Below are positions 15,371 through 24,275 of a stretch of 64,000 nt of DNA, piece by piece. The position numbers and the translations under genes were made by a program. The stretch lies in NCBI RefSeq assembly GCF_030123065.1, contig NZ_CP126093.1, positions 1,306,001 to 1,370,000 of the forward strand, written 5' to 3'. The notes beneath the pieces were generated by a model. It saw nothing but the letters and a program-made list of their open reading frames with translations, ran no database searches and was not told the origin of the DNA. How positions within the stretch are numbered: position 1 is the first letter of the stretch; the number at the start of each line of letters is the position of its first letter. Origin of the DNA: Neobacillus sp. DY30. GTDB taxonomy: Bacteria; Bacillota; Bacilli; Bacillales; Cytobacillaceae.

Positions 15371-15413
15371 AGTGCCTTCAGCCCTACGGAGAGTAAGCGC
15401 GAAGGCACTTTTT
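15371..15413 (+). terminator. Probable Rho-independent terminator
   Basis: AGTGCCTTC (15371-15379) pairs perfectly with GAAGGCACT (15401-15409) over a 21-base loop, followed by a T5 run. Closes the winged-helix gene transcript. Confidence 0.7.
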
Positions 15414-15707
15414 GACGTCTAAAGCCTCTTTTCTTATAGGAACCTGCGCCTCACTAAGTACGTTCGGCGCCACGACTATCTATTCTTTTAAGGATATGCG
15501 ATAAAGGATATTGCAATGTAGTAGGACGGCGCCAGCCGGACTACAACGCTTTTAAGAAGTCGTAAGACTTCACGCCTATGAATGCGGAATGTTATCGCTA
15601 AATACTTCCATTTTACGCATTAGTACGGTCTATAGTATGAACGGAAGAAATCGGAAGTCACATATTATGGGCTTATCACGCCCACCAAACGAAAGGAGGA
15701 CGGAATC
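15414..15707. other. Non-coding stretch before terS
   Basis: No ORF with a ribosome site. It holds a perfect hairpin GAAGTC-GTAA-GACTTC (15556-15571) and several GGCGCC-type short palindromes. The terS ribosome site AAAGGAGG lies at the end. Late-promoter elements would be expected here, but no clear -35/-10 pair was found. Confidence 0.4.
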
Positions 15708-16100
15708 ATGGCGAAGAAACTATCGGAACTACAAATCGCAGCCGTCGAATTCCTGGCGCTACCCAAACGCGGAGGCCTAACGTATGAGCAAATCGCCGAG
15801 AAAGTCGGAGTGACTGACCGTACATTGCGTGATTGGCGCAAGGACGACGCATTTAACGAAGAGCTAAAACGCCAAGTAGTGCGGAATACACTCGACAGAT
15901 TGCCGGAAATCATGGCGTCTACAGCGGATCATATTATTAATGACGGTAACGCTGCGATGTTCAGAACGCTACTGCAGGCGCATGGAATGTTAACGGATAA
16001 GGTCGAAATTGATTCGAAGGGTAACGGAAGTGCGGCCGACATTGATACGATGAAGGCGGAGATTGAGCGTATGAGGGCGAACAGGAAAGACGATAAGTAA
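15708..16100 (+). CDS. terS: Terminase small subunit
   Basis: 130 residues. N-terminal helix-turn-helix (LTYEQIAEKVGVTDRTLRDWRKDDAF, residues ~25-50) recognises packaging sites. The central helical oligomerisation part (DRLPEIMASTADHIINDGNAAMFRTLL) and charged C-terminal helix (TMKAEIERMRANRKDDK) match phBC6A51-type small terminases. Start at ATG with AAAGGAGG. Separated from terL by ~550 bp of non-coding DNA, more than usual. Confidence 0.85.
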   Translation: MAKKLSELQIAAVEFLALPKRGGLTYEQIAEKVGVTDRTLRDWRKDDAFNEELKRQVVRNTLDRLPEIMASTADHIINDGNAAMFRTLLQAHGMLTDKVEIDSKGNGSAADIDTMKAEIERMRANRKDDK

Positions 16101-16648
16101 TCGGAAGCACTCCGTATATTGCGTTTACTTATATAAGAAGAAACTCGGTAATTATTGCGGATAAGGATTCCGAATGGTTCCGATAGAGGCTCCGTTTAGC
16201 TATCGCTTGCGACCAGCACAGCCCGTTCTGCGCGCGACCCTCTCATCGCTTTGTCGAATAAGCGCCGATCAACCGAACATGAGCCGTAGTTCACTTATGC
16301 AGTAATTACGGGCAATAATCGGAGCTGCTGGCGTATAAATGGCGGTATATCAACGATGTATAAAGGATTGCATATCGATATTATTTACGCAGCGTATAAA
16401 CGTTGGTATGGCGCGGTTGTGATATTAGTTAATTGCGTATAATCGTTATTTTACGCAGTTTTGTTGCGTATTTATGCAGACGTATACAGCGCGATATTCG
16501 ACGCGGATATGTCGAAATAGGGGGGGGCGGAGGTCAAAGCGCCAGCTCGGCTCCAAGCCGTTTTAAAATCCGCATATCAAAAAATCACTTTGGCCTGCCG
16601 TATGCCTAGCGGTGGGCCATTCGCATTTTATTCGAAAGGAGGGCGGCC
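16101..16648. other. 548-bp non-coding region between terS and terL, candidate packaging site
   Basis: No credible ORF in either strand. Contains short repeated words: TTATGCAG (16295-16302), TTTACGCAG (16384-16392 and 16450-16458), GCGTATAAA (16331-16339 and 16392-16400), GCGTATAAT (16435-16443) and GCGTATTTATGCAG (16466-16479). An eight-G run lies at 16520-16527 within GGGGGGCGGAGG. Position and repeats fit a terminase recognition or cos/pac site. This is inference. Confidence 0.4.
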
Positions 16649-18412
16649 ATCATCGCATGGGTTAATAATCGCTGGCTTAATCGCAAAGAACGTAAGGAAT
16701 TAATCGATATATTCACGGACTATTTAAGCGCACTGGACGACCGTTACGGCGACGACCTGCCCTCCGATGTGATTGCGGACTACTTCGAGAAATCAACGGA
16801 GCTCGAGCGCCTAAATCGCATTCATCGTTGCGAGGGAAATCTGCTCGAATTCTCCATCGAATACTTTTCGGAAGCGCGCAATCCGGAAAATGACGGAAAC
16901 TGGGACGGCTTTGACATAGCTTGCGTAGAGGAAGCGCCGACATTCCATCGCGAAATTACGGACATTATGAACGTGGTTTCGACCGAGCAAGTTAACGCAA
17001 AGATAGCGGCAGCTGCACCCCGAAGCCACGCAAAAAGCACATACTTATCGAAGGCTTTCCCGGTCAGCGAAATCGTTTACCGCAAACGCCGTTACACGAT
17101 TATCATATCGGAAACGCCGGCAGTTTCGAAGGCCAACATGGAATGGATTCGCAATCAATTGAAATATAACGCCAAGCTTCGCGAGGACTTTGGCCCGTTA
17201 TTGTCGCCGAAAGATCAGGCGAATATTACCGACAACTCCGAAGCATTTATCGCATGGTATCAAGACGGCGAAAGTCGCAGACAGATAGCGCTAGTCGAAG
17301 CGGCGTCGACCGGTCAGGCGCTCCGTGGACGTAACTGGAACGGAACGCGGCCGGACTTAATCGTCTGTGATGACTTGGAGGACGCAAGGCCAGGCGGTAA
17401 CGCAAGTACGCCGGAGCAACGGTCGAAATTACGCGATTGGTTTAGCCAGACGGTAATGCCGTTAGGTGATCCGAAGGGCAAGCGGACGGCTTTCGTAATA
17501 ATGGGCACCACAGTGCATATATCGAGCCTTCTTATGCACGTTCTTACTGAGCGGTCTGACTTCAGTACCAAGATATATCGCGCCATTATTACCAATCCTG
17601 AACGCGGAGACTTATGGGAAAAATGCCGTTTGATTTATATTGAACGCGAAAACAAGAACCGAAAACAAGACGCCGAAAAATTTTATAAAGATAACGAAGA
17701 AGAAATGCTTAGAGGATGTGCGGTTCTTTGGCCACAGGTACAACCGATACTTAAATTAATGATGTGGAAATGGGATAACGGATCGAAGGCATTTAATACG
17801 GAATATCAAAATAACCCTATTGACGAAGACTCGATGATTTATAATCCCGAGACTTTCACTTATTGGAATGTTCTTAATATAAATCCAGCCGATTATTTTA
17901 TCTCGCTGGGTGTCGATTTCGCTTTCGGGAAACAAAATGGTGACTTTTCAGCAATATCAGTTATTGCAAGACACAAAGAAACTGGAATCATTTATGTGGT
18001 TGATTCGTATGTACAACGTATAGTAATTGATAAGTTTTTTGATGTTATTGTCGAAAAAGTATTACACTGGCAACCGGATGTAGTGGCGGCGGACTCAAAC
18101 GCTGCACAGGAATTTATGGCAAAGCACTTAAGTAAGCGTCTGATAACTGAGGGATATCCAGCAACCACAAGACTGAAAGAAATAAAGAACAGAACGCGAA
18201 AAGAGTTACGAATTGAAGCGATGAAACCAGATATAGAAAACGGAACAATTCGTTTTAACAGAAAGTTCGCGGAAATGATCGACCAATTTGAAAGATACGA
18301 CGGCAGAGGCGGTTATTTCGATGATGCACTAGATTCCTTGCAAATGTCGATTGCTGTAGCCGTGAAAGCAGATAAACGAAAAGCAGGAAACGCGGGCTCA
18401 TATCGATATTAA
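16649..18412 (+). CDS. terL: Terminase large subunit, apparent ATC start
   Basis: 587 residues if started at ATC 16649. ATPase: Walker A-like APRSHAKST (~123-131) and Walker B LIVCDDLED (~237-245). Nuclease: SLGVDFAFGKQNGDFSAISVI, VVAADSNAAQEF and FDDALDSL acidic residues. Packages DNA into proheads with the portal. AAAGGAGG (16635-16642) sits six bases before ATC ATC, and the frame from there is open and coding-like (AWVNNRWLNRKERKELIDI). The first conventional in-frame start (GTG 16769) has no ribosome site and would cut 40 residues. The 3' half is visibly more AT-rich than the 5' half, pointing to recombination near the downstream endonuclease. Confidence 0.9.
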   Translation: MIAWVNNRWLNRKERKELIDIFTDYLSALDDRYGDDLPSDVIADYFEKSTELERLNRIHRCEGNLLEFSIEYFSEARNPENDGNWDGFDIACVEEAPTFHREITDIMNVVSTEQVNAKIAAAAPRSHAKSTYLSKAFPVSEIVYRKRRYTIIISETPAVSKANMEWIRNQLKYNAKLREDFGPLLSPKDQANITDNSEAFIAWYQDGESRRQIALVEAASTGQALRGRNWNGTRPDLIVCDDLEDARPGGNASTPEQRSKLRDWFSQTVMPLGDPKGKRTAFVIMGTTVHISSLLMHVLTERSDFSTKIYRAIITNPERGDLWEKCRLIYIERENKNRKQDAEKFYKDNEEEMLRGCAVLWPQVQPILKLMMWKWDNGSKAFNTEYQNNPIDEDSMIYNPETFTYWNVLNINPADYFISLGVDFAFGKQNGDFSAISVIARHKETGIIYVVDSYVQRIVIDKFFDVIVEKVLHWQPDVVAADSNAAQEFMAKHLSKRLITEGYPATTRLKEIKNRTRKELRIEAMKPDIENGTIRFNRKFAEMIDQFERYDGRGGYFDDALDSLQMSIAVAVKADKRKAGNAGSYRY

Positions 18413-18417
18413 CACAC

Positions 18418-18469
18418 TTGACCATCTAGGGTAGCTCCCGAAAAGCGAACTCCTACGCCTGGTGGTCAA
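18418..18469. other. Structured intergenic element downstream of terL
   Basis: TTGACCA (18418-18424) pairs with TGGTCAA (18463-18469), enclosing smaller possible helices GGG-TAGCT-CCC and CG-AAAAG-CG. No T-run. It lies between terL and the homing endonuclease and may mark the insertion boundary of that gene. Confidence 0.35.
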
Positions 18470-18508
18470 TCTTTACAAGGAGAAAACAATCAAAAGGGGA
18501 CGGTTGTT

Positions 18509-19288
18509 ATTAAAGAGTGGAGAGCAATAACAAAAAACACTTTGGAACAGCTTTATATATGCGAGAAAATGACGTTACAAGAAATCGCCGACATATACGG
18601 TTTAAAAAGCAAATCTTCTGTTGGAGTAAAACTTAAGAAACTCGGTATAGTACCCAGAAAAGGGTCAGAGACAAAGCCCGTGAATATTGACGTTAATTTC
18701 TTCCGTGAAATGTCGGACGATTTAGCTTACACCCTTGGATTGTGGGCGACTGATGGTTATGTAAAGACAGAAGGAATTATCGGGATAAAATTAATTGACA
18801 AAGACGTTATCGATTGGTTAGTTCATAAAATTAGCTATAAAAATAAAGTTGGCACGGGCGTTACACAAGCAGGCAATCTTTATTACGAGTTGTGGTTTAG
18901 GAACGATGAAGTTCAAACCATACTTAGCCATTACGGAATAGTGCCGCAGAAAACCCATACATTAGAATTTAAAAATATACCAAAGAAGTACATTCCACAT
19001 TTCACGCGCGGTCTTATAGATGGAGACGGCGCTATTTTTATGTCCGGAAAATATTATCACTTCTCTTTCGCGTGCGCCTCATTAGAATTCATCTCGGATT
19101 TTAAACGCTTCGTTGAGGAGGCAATTGGAGGAGACAGGAATCTAACAAAACACACGACTAAAGATGTTTACTACTATCGCATATCGTGTCTAGAGGATTT
19201 AAAAAAGTTAGGCTCGTGGGCTTGTTATGATACTTCTTTCGGGATGGAGCGGAAAAAAGCGAGTTTTAACAAATTACTAGTTTCGTAA
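18509..19288 (+). CDS. LAGLIDADG homing endonuclease, apparent ATT start
   Basis: 259 residues. Two LAGLIDADG motifs: LAYTLGLWATDGYV (~72-85) and FTRGLIDGDGAIF (~163-175), so a monomeric two-domain enzyme. N-terminal ~50 residues hold a helix-turn-helix (MTLQEIADIYGLKSKSSVGVKL). AAAAGGGGA (18492-18500) is eight bases before ATT 18509, which begins the coding-like KEWRAITKNTLEQLY. The nearby TTG (18504) is in another frame and stops after eight codons, and TTG 18542 has no ribosome site. A free-standing mobile gene between terL and portal. Confidence 0.85.
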   Translation: MKEWRAITKNTLEQLYICEKMTLQEIADIYGLKSKSSVGVKLKKLGIVPRKGSETKPVNIDVNFFREMSDDLAYTLGLWATDGYVKTEGIIGIKLIDKDVIDWLVHKISYKNKVGTGVTQAGNLYYELWFRNDEVQTILSHYGIVPQKTHTLEFKNIPKKYIPHFTRGLIDGDGAIFMSGKYYHFSFACASLEFISDFKRFVEEAIGGDRNLTKHTTKDVYYYRISCLEDLKKLGSWACYDTSFGMERKKASFNKLLVS

Positions 19289-19312
19289 AGAGAAAGAAAG
19301 GAGGCGGGCACC

Positions 19313-20848
19313 ATAGTTCAAGTAGATAGAAACTTAATGAATCCGTTTGTATTTGAGCAACCACTCGAAGTAGCACTTGGTTTTACTGAGTACCAACGCA
19401 TACAAGACGAATTGAAGTTGTATAGACGCTACGAAGGTTCACAAAACGTATGGACAAATTACACAAAGCCACCGGAACTCGACTATAAACCTACTACGCT
19501 GGCAATGAACTACCCGCGTAAGTTAGTCGACACCATTGCGGCATGGCAATTCGAGAAAGAACCTAAGGTAAGTGTACCACCGGACATCCTCGATGACCCT
19601 GCGTTAATGGTAAATCCGGGCTACTCGCCATCTAATGAACAACAGGCGGAGAACAGTCGTGCTAAAGCAAAAGAACGTTTATTACAGTGGGTATGGGACG
19701 ATAATCGCATGCATGAAAAGCTGCTTGCTGCGGCAAAAGACAGAGCTATTTCGCGAACGGGCGTTTATGCTCGCCTGCACTACGATAAAAGGCGAGGCCA
19801 ACTTCGGATTTTATGGCACCCTTCTTACGAAGTTATTCCGGTTTATAACGAATGGGATACTGATCAACTCGACGCCATTCACTTTTCGGCGTGGTTGGAC
19901 GAAGAAGGTACGCGCCTTTGGAAACTGTCGTATTACCTCATTTGGAAAGGCGACGAAGATTCAGGATATTATGACTGCGAAATTGAAGAAGCGGTTTATG
20001 ACGCAGAGTTGACGGTTATTGAAAGTCGAGTCGAGCGACAATCGATGGGGCTCGACTTCATTCCGGTTGTACAGATACCGACTGAGAAGTTGTCCGGAGA
20101 CTTCCACGGATTCTCTGAGCTCGAAAAGATGGTCGAGGTTGCGGACGAGATAGACCGTAAGTTAAGCGATTATTCCGACGCGCTCCGATTCGAGATGTTT
20201 GCCATAACACTCTTAACTAACGTCGAGGAAGACCCTAAAAATCCGTTGAAAATTAGTCCGAGCGCAAAGTGGAATCTCGGTGACGGCGGTGAAGACGGTA
20301 CGCCTGAAGCCAAAAAGCTTGAAAGCGGCTTTAAGTTTAAGGAAGCGATCGAAGGGTATCTCGACCGAATGTACGAAGCCCTACACGAAATAAGCGAAGT
20401 TCCAATCGTAAACACGTCTGACATGAAAACTGGCGGAATAAACGACGTTGCACTGAAGTTATTGTTTTCGTCCATCATTTCGAAAACTCAACGTTCATGG
20501 ATTATCTGGCAATCTAGGTTACAAACGCTAAACGAATATATTTTGCGGTATATGAAAGCACGTCAAGATCATCCGAGATTTAAGTACGACAAGGAATGGC
20601 TCGCACAAGTTGACGAGTATTACTACAGTGAAATTGTGTTCGGATTACCTTTACCGCAAGACCAGGCGGCACTTGTGACACAATTAGGCGAAGAGATAGC
20701 AACACAAATTGAATCGATTAAGGGCGCGATTACTCGTAGCGGTAAGGAAAATGCCGAAGCGAAATTAATGGAGATTATCGCCGAGCGTAATCTTATGCGA
20801 CAGACTCAAGACCCGTATAACGAAAACACTACGCAAGTAACGGAATAA
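19313..20848 (+). CDS. Portal protein (SPP1 gp6-like), apparent ATA start
   Basis: 511 residues from ATA 19313. The dodecameric portal ring is the DNA channel and docks the terminase. The pattern fits SPP1-type portals: MNYPRKLVDTIAAWQF, IDRKLSDYSDALRFEM, a helical stem with IISKTQRSWIIWQSRL and a C-terminal helical crown. AAAGGAGG (19297-19304) lies eight bases before ATA, and the frame VQVDRNLMNPF is open from there. The first in-frame ATG (19337) is 32 bases from the ribosome site. No ATG/GTG/TTG sits at the right distance. Confidence 0.88.
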   Translation: MVQVDRNLMNPFVFEQPLEVALGFTEYQRIQDELKLYRRYEGSQNVWTNYTKPPELDYKPTTLAMNYPRKLVDTIAAWQFEKEPKVSVPPDILDDPALMVNPGYSPSNEQQAENSRAKAKERLLQWVWDDNRMHEKLLAAAKDRAISRTGVYARLHYDKRRGQLRILWHPSYEVIPVYNEWDTDQLDAIHFSAWLDEEGTRLWKLSYYLIWKGDEDSGYYDCEIEEAVYDAELTVIESRVERQSMGLDFIPVVQIPTEKLSGDFHGFSELEKMVEVADEIDRKLSDYSDALRFEMFAITLLTNVEEDPKNPLKISPSAKWNLGDGGEDGTPEAKKLESGFKFKEAIEGYLDRMYEALHEISEVPIVNTSDMKTGGINDVALKLLFSSIISKTQRSWIIWQSRLQTLNEYILRYMKARQDHPRFKYDKEWLAQVDEYYYSEIVFGLPLPQDQAALVTQLGEEIATQIESIKGAITRSGKENAEAKLMEIIAERNLMRQTQDPYNENTTQVTE

Positions 20849-20943
20849 TAACGAAACTTGTCCTACGATATGACGCGATAAACTGTCGGTTGTTATTATC
20901 CGTAATTTAACAGTCTACGCGACTATAAAGCGGGAGGTATACG

Positions 20944-21657
20944 ATGTTTAAACGATTTTTATTACCGTTAAATCTACAGCAGTTTGCAGAGGATGACAAT
21001 ACTCCTCCAGAAACAAAAGTCGACGATAAAACACCGGCTGATAACGGGAAGGTCCCGGAAAAAACCTTTACACAAGCCGAAATCGACGAAATGATTCAAA
21101 AGCGTCTGAAACGCGAAAAGGAAAAGCAAGCAGAACTAGACGCAAAGCTTAAACGCCTAGAAGAGTTTGAGAAGGCAGAAGAGGAACGCAAGACAGCGGC
21201 TATGTCCGAAACGGAACGCTTGAAAGCCGAGAAAGAAGAGGCGGCTAAGAAAGCGGAGGAAGCAGCGGAGAAAGCCAAGAAGGCGCAGGAGTCGGCTAAT
21301 CAACGCATTATGAACACGGAAATTAAAAGTATTGCCCGTTCCTTAAACGCAAATGACCCAGCGGACGTACTTGCTTTACTTGATAAGGCAAACTTAGAGA
21401 TTGACGAAGAAGGTAACGTAAAAGGCGTTGAAGAGGCGGTCAGAGCGCTAAAGGAGGCGAAACCGTGGATGTTTAAGCAAGCGATTGGTGCGGACGCGTC
21501 GGGCGGTAGTAATCCGGCGAAAAATCCTAGCGTTAATGAGTTAAGTGCAAAAGAGAAGGAACTTGCGGACATAAAGGCGCAAGCAATTAAAAATCCAAGA
21601 CTGCTTGGTAAGGTTACTAAATTATATAACGAAATATTGGAGTTACGTAATAAATAG
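20944..21657 (+). CDS. Capsid scaffold protein (DUF4355 type)
   Basis: 237 residues. Starts FKRFLLPLNLQQFAED, the short N-terminal motif often seen in Gram-positive phage scaffolds. Then a long Lys/Glu/Ala-rich coiled coil (residues ~40-120), and a C-terminal part ending AIKNPRLLGKVTKLYNEILEL. It guides assembly of the major capsid protein encoded next and is expected to be absent from mature virions. AGGAGG-like GGGAGGT upstream. Followed by a terminator. Confidence 0.85.
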   Translation: MFKRFLLPLNLQQFAEDDNTPPETKVDDKTPADNGKVPEKTFTQAEIDEMIQKRLKREKEKQAELDAKLKRLEEFEKAEEERKTAAMSETERLKAEKEEAAKKAEEAAEKAKKAQESANQRIMNTEIKSIARSLNANDPADVLALLDKANLEIDEEGNVKGVEEAVRALKEAKPWMFKQAIGADASGGSNPAKNPSVNELSAKEKELADIKAQAIKNPRLLGKVTKLYNEILELRNK

Positions 21658-21658
21658 T

Positions 21659-21682
21659 CGCCAAAAATTTAGGCGGCTTTTT
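21659..21682 (+). terminator. Rho-independent terminator after scaffold
   Basis: CGCC (21659-21662) pairs with GGCG (21672-21675), followed by GC and TTTTTT. The stem is short, so it is probably partial and lets some readthrough into the capsid gene. Confidence 0.55.
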
Positions 21683-21722
21683 TAATTTTAAAACTAAAAA
21701 AAACAATTAGGGGGATTTACAA

Positions 21723-22844
21723 ATGGTACAAACTTCATATTCATTCCAGCAACAAGTTCGTCAAATGCAGGCGAACGTCGATCTAATCTTAGCGAAAGCA
21801 CCGGTTCTTTTCGGTCTTATCGGAACAGGCGAAGCGTTAACGCAAACTAAGTTCGAGTGGCAGAACGATTACTTGAACAGTGATACGGCAGTCGCTTCAG
21901 CAGCTAAATTAGCATCTGACACAGTTATCGCACTACAGCCAGGAGACGCAAGAAAGTTCGCAGTTAATGCTTTAGTTCAAAAAGGACTTGAAGTTATGCG
22001 TGTTACTGCGGTTGACGAAGGCGCGCACACAATCACAGTTCAGCGTGGATTTGACGCTACTACTGCGGAAGCAATTGCAAATAACGACGAGTTGAAAATC
22101 ATTGCTAGACCACGCCCAGAAGGCGAAGACACATTCCGTAAGAACGAAATTAATGACCGTCTAGTGTCATTTAACTACTCTCAAATTTTCTCTCGTTATG
22201 CTGCGGTATCTCGTACGCAACAACAAATCAACACTTACGGTGTCGAAGACGAGTTAGATTACCAAGTTAACCTTCGTTTGCAAGAAATGGTTCGCGAACA
22301 AAACAACTCATTAATCTACGGACGTAAGTACGTTGGGTCTGGCGCACAACCACGTACTACAGGCGGACTTTTCGCTTTCGCTAACGAACAAGGATCTTTC
22401 AACAAAGACTTTGCTAATGCCGAAATTGCTGCTAAAGGACTAAATGACGCTGTTGAAGCTGTATTCACTCGCGGTGGATCAGTCAACACAATTCTTTGTT
22501 CTCCAAACGTAGCACGTCAAATCACAAAACTTGCAGGTAACACTATCCAAACAAATCGTGGAGAAACTCAAACAGGTCACCAAATCTTGAGCTTCGTATC
22601 CGACCTACCTGGCGGAGCCATCTCAAGCGTAGTTGTTGACCAAAACATGCCTAAAGACCGCGCCCTATTACTTGATGTCGATAAGATCAAAGCGCGTTAT
22701 TTAACACCAGTCTATGACCAAGACGCTACACTTCCTGGTGGAGACTACTTCTCTCGTGTTATTCGTGGCGAATTAGGTTTCGAAATCAAGAACGCTAAAG
22801 AGTCTATCGCTGTTCTTTCTGGTATTTCTAAAACTATTTCATAA
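21723..22844 (+). CDS. Major capsid protein (SU10/DUF5309-type)
   Basis: 373 residues. Recognised by position after scaffold and by the SU10-type pattern: KFEWQNDYL, RKNEINDRLVSFNYSQIF and EQNNSLIYGRK...RTTGGLF, with a C-terminal GELGFEIKNAKESIAVLSGI. Forms the icosahedral shell. Codon use is noticeably more biased towards common host codons than in neighbouring genes (many ACA, CAA, GAA, CGT), as expected for the most abundant product. Strong upstream GGGGG ribosome site and a strong terminator after it. Confidence 0.9.
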   Translation: MVQTSYSFQQQVRQMQANVDLILAKAPVLFGLIGTGEALTQTKFEWQNDYLNSDTAVASAAKLASDTVIALQPGDARKFAVNALVQKGLEVMRVTAVDEGAHTITVQRGFDATTAEAIANNDELKIIARPRPEGEDTFRKNEINDRLVSFNYSQIFSRYAAVSRTQQQINTYGVEDELDYQVNLRLQEMVREQNNSLIYGRKYVGSGAQPRTTGGLFAFANEQGSFNKDFANAEIAAKGLNDAVEAVFTRGGSVNTILCSPNVARQITKLAGNTIQTNRGETQTGHQILSFVSDLPGGAISSVVVDQNMPKDRALLLDVDKIKARYLTPVYDQDATLPGGDYFSRVIRGELGFEIKNAKESIAVLSGISKTIS

Positions 22845-22850
22845 TTAACG

Positions 22851-22871
22851 GCGAGCTTCGGCTCGCTTTTT
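22851..22871 (+). terminator. Strong Rho-independent terminator after capsid gene
   Basis: GCGAGC-TTCG-GCTCGC perfect stem with UUCG tetraloop and a T5 run. Probably limits downstream expression relative to capsid. Confidence 0.88.
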
Positions 22872-22899
22872 CTTTGTGAATCGAAAGGAGGACGACAAC

Positions 22900-23091
22900 T
22901 TGGCGAAATATAGGACATTGCCTAATTACGAGTTACTTCGTCCGGAGTTGCACGTTCAGTTTAATTCCGAAGGGATTTTTGAAACAACCAACGATTTAGA
23001 GATTGAATTTCTAGATGGTTGCGCGCCATTCATTGAACGTTTGGATACGCCGGAAGAAAAACCAAAAGCACCTACAAAGCCTAAAAAATAA
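22900..23091 (+). CDS. Small head protein, hypothetical (63 aa)
   Basis: TTG start at 22900 with AAAGGAGG upstream. Product AKYRTLPNYELLRPELHVQF... ends in a Lys/Pro-rich tail (EEKPKAPTKPKK). Resembles the short ORF often found between capsid and connector genes in Gram-positive siphoviruses. Role unknown. Confidence 0.65.
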   Translation: MAKYRTLPNYELLRPELHVQFNSEGIFETTNDLEIEFLDGCAPFIERLDTPEEKPKAPTKPKK

Positions 23092-23106
23092 CGGAGGTGA
23101 CGCCCC

Positions 23107-23448
23107 ATGGCAGTGTCAGATAGATTGCAGACGCGTTTAGCGAAAGTACCCGGCGTTACTCCATACGATGTTGCTATGTGGGCCGAAGAATCCGAAACTG
23201 AATCGGGCTTAACTGAAAGTGAAAACGAAAATGCAGTCTTTTACCTAGCTCTTGCAATCGCTTATGAAACAATTGCGGCTAACGCGGCACAGTTTTTTAA
23301 ATACACGGACGGCGAAGAGTCAGTGGACAAAACGAATATTCACGCCAATTATGTGAAACTAGCGACAGCAGCAAGGAAAAATTATCGAAAATATCTCCGA
23401 GGGCGTGGCGCTAGTCAATCACATACTGGGCGAGCTGATGAACGATGA
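23107..23448 (+). CDS. Probable head-tail connector protein
   Basis: 113 residues, mostly helical (SDRLQTRLAKVPGVTPYDVAMWAEE, YLALAIAYETIAANAAQFF). Size, helical content and position between capsid and the Mu-F-like protein fit head-tail adaptor proteins. No signature residue proves this. The stop overlaps the next start by four bases. Confidence 0.6.
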   Translation: MAVSDRLQTRLAKVPGVTPYDVAMWAEESETESGLTESENENAVFYLALAIAYETIAANAAQFFKYTDGEESVDKTNIHANYVKLATAARKNYRKYLRGRGASQSHTGRADER

Positions 23449-24263
23449 CAAAACATGCGGAGCTCGACGCAGCTCTCGAAAAGCTGGCGGGCGATTATCA
23501 GAAACTAAACGACAAGCAAATTAATTTCGCAATCAAAGAAATCGCGAGGGTTCGCGGTGATATCTCCGACATCCTTTCAGACTTTGCGGACAAAGACGGC
23601 ATTATCAAACGCGAAAGATTGGCCCGTTTATTGCGTGAGCTAAACGAGGTCGAGTTGTTAATTCGGGAATATGGTACTGCTGCTATGGACGCGATTATCA
23701 AAGAAACATCGGCGTTCACCACTGCCGGAGCAAACGCGGCCATACTCGGCGCTGTCGGATCTGGTGCGCTTGTCACTGCGCAAATGGAGCGACTTAATCG
23801 AGACGTATTCGAATACGTTGTAAAGCGGTTTGGAGAAGATGGGCTTATTTTGAGCGACCGTGTTTGGCGACTTAGCGGAGATATGCGCGACGAACTATCG
23901 AAAGTATTGCGCGCCGATATACTTCGCGGGGAGTCGGTAAGTACGATGATCGCAAACATTCGTCAAGTTCACGAAAACGAAACTTGGAAAATAAAGCGGC
24001 TGGTCGTGACGGAAGGCAATACGGCATACCGGGCGGCTACGGCAATGAACGCTGAAAGAAGCGATATCGTGCAGTGGGTAAAAATCAATGAAAGCGGACG
24101 AAGGCACCGTCATCACCCTTCTCACCGTTGCTATAAGTTAGCGCGCGAGGACAATTACGGAGTGGGTTCCGGAATCTTTAAGCCAAGCGACAGTCAGATT
24201 TATATGCCACACCCGAACTGCTCGTCATTCATTACCTACGTCATTGACGAAGACTATCTCTAG
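23445..24263 (+). CDS. Phage head morphogenesis protein (Mu gpF / SPP1 gp7 type)
   Basis: 272 residues. Helical N-terminal half. C-terminal Mu_F domain with IKRLVVTEGNTAYRAAT, then the metal-binding-like H-x3-H-x-C...PHPNC pattern (HPSHRCYKLARED and MPHPNCSSFITYV). Minor head proteins of this family are delivered into the capsid and assist assembly. Usually encoded next to portal; here it follows capsid and a connector. Confidence 0.85.
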   Translation: MTKHAELDAALEKLAGDYQKLNDKQINFAIKEIARVRGDISDILSDFADKDGIIKRERLARLLRELNEVELLIREYGTAAMDAIIKETSAFTTAGANAAILGAVGSGALVTAQMERLNRDVFEYVVKRFGEDGLILSDRVWRLSGDMRDELSKVLRADILRGESVSTMIANIRQVHENETWKIKRLVVTEGNTAYRAATAMNAERSDIVQWVKINESGRRHRHHPSHRCYKLAREDNYGVGSGIFKPSDSQIYMPHPNCSSFITYVIDEDYL

Positions 24264-24275
24264 GAGGTGATTACG

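Noticed and set aside
16769..18412. terL starting at GTG 16769
   Set aside because: No ribosome site there, and the coding-like frame continues 120 bases upstream to an ATC placed correctly behind AAAGGAGG.
18418..18510. Group I intron around the LAGLIDADG gene
   Set aside because: terL and portal frames are complete and not split; conserved intron core elements were not found.
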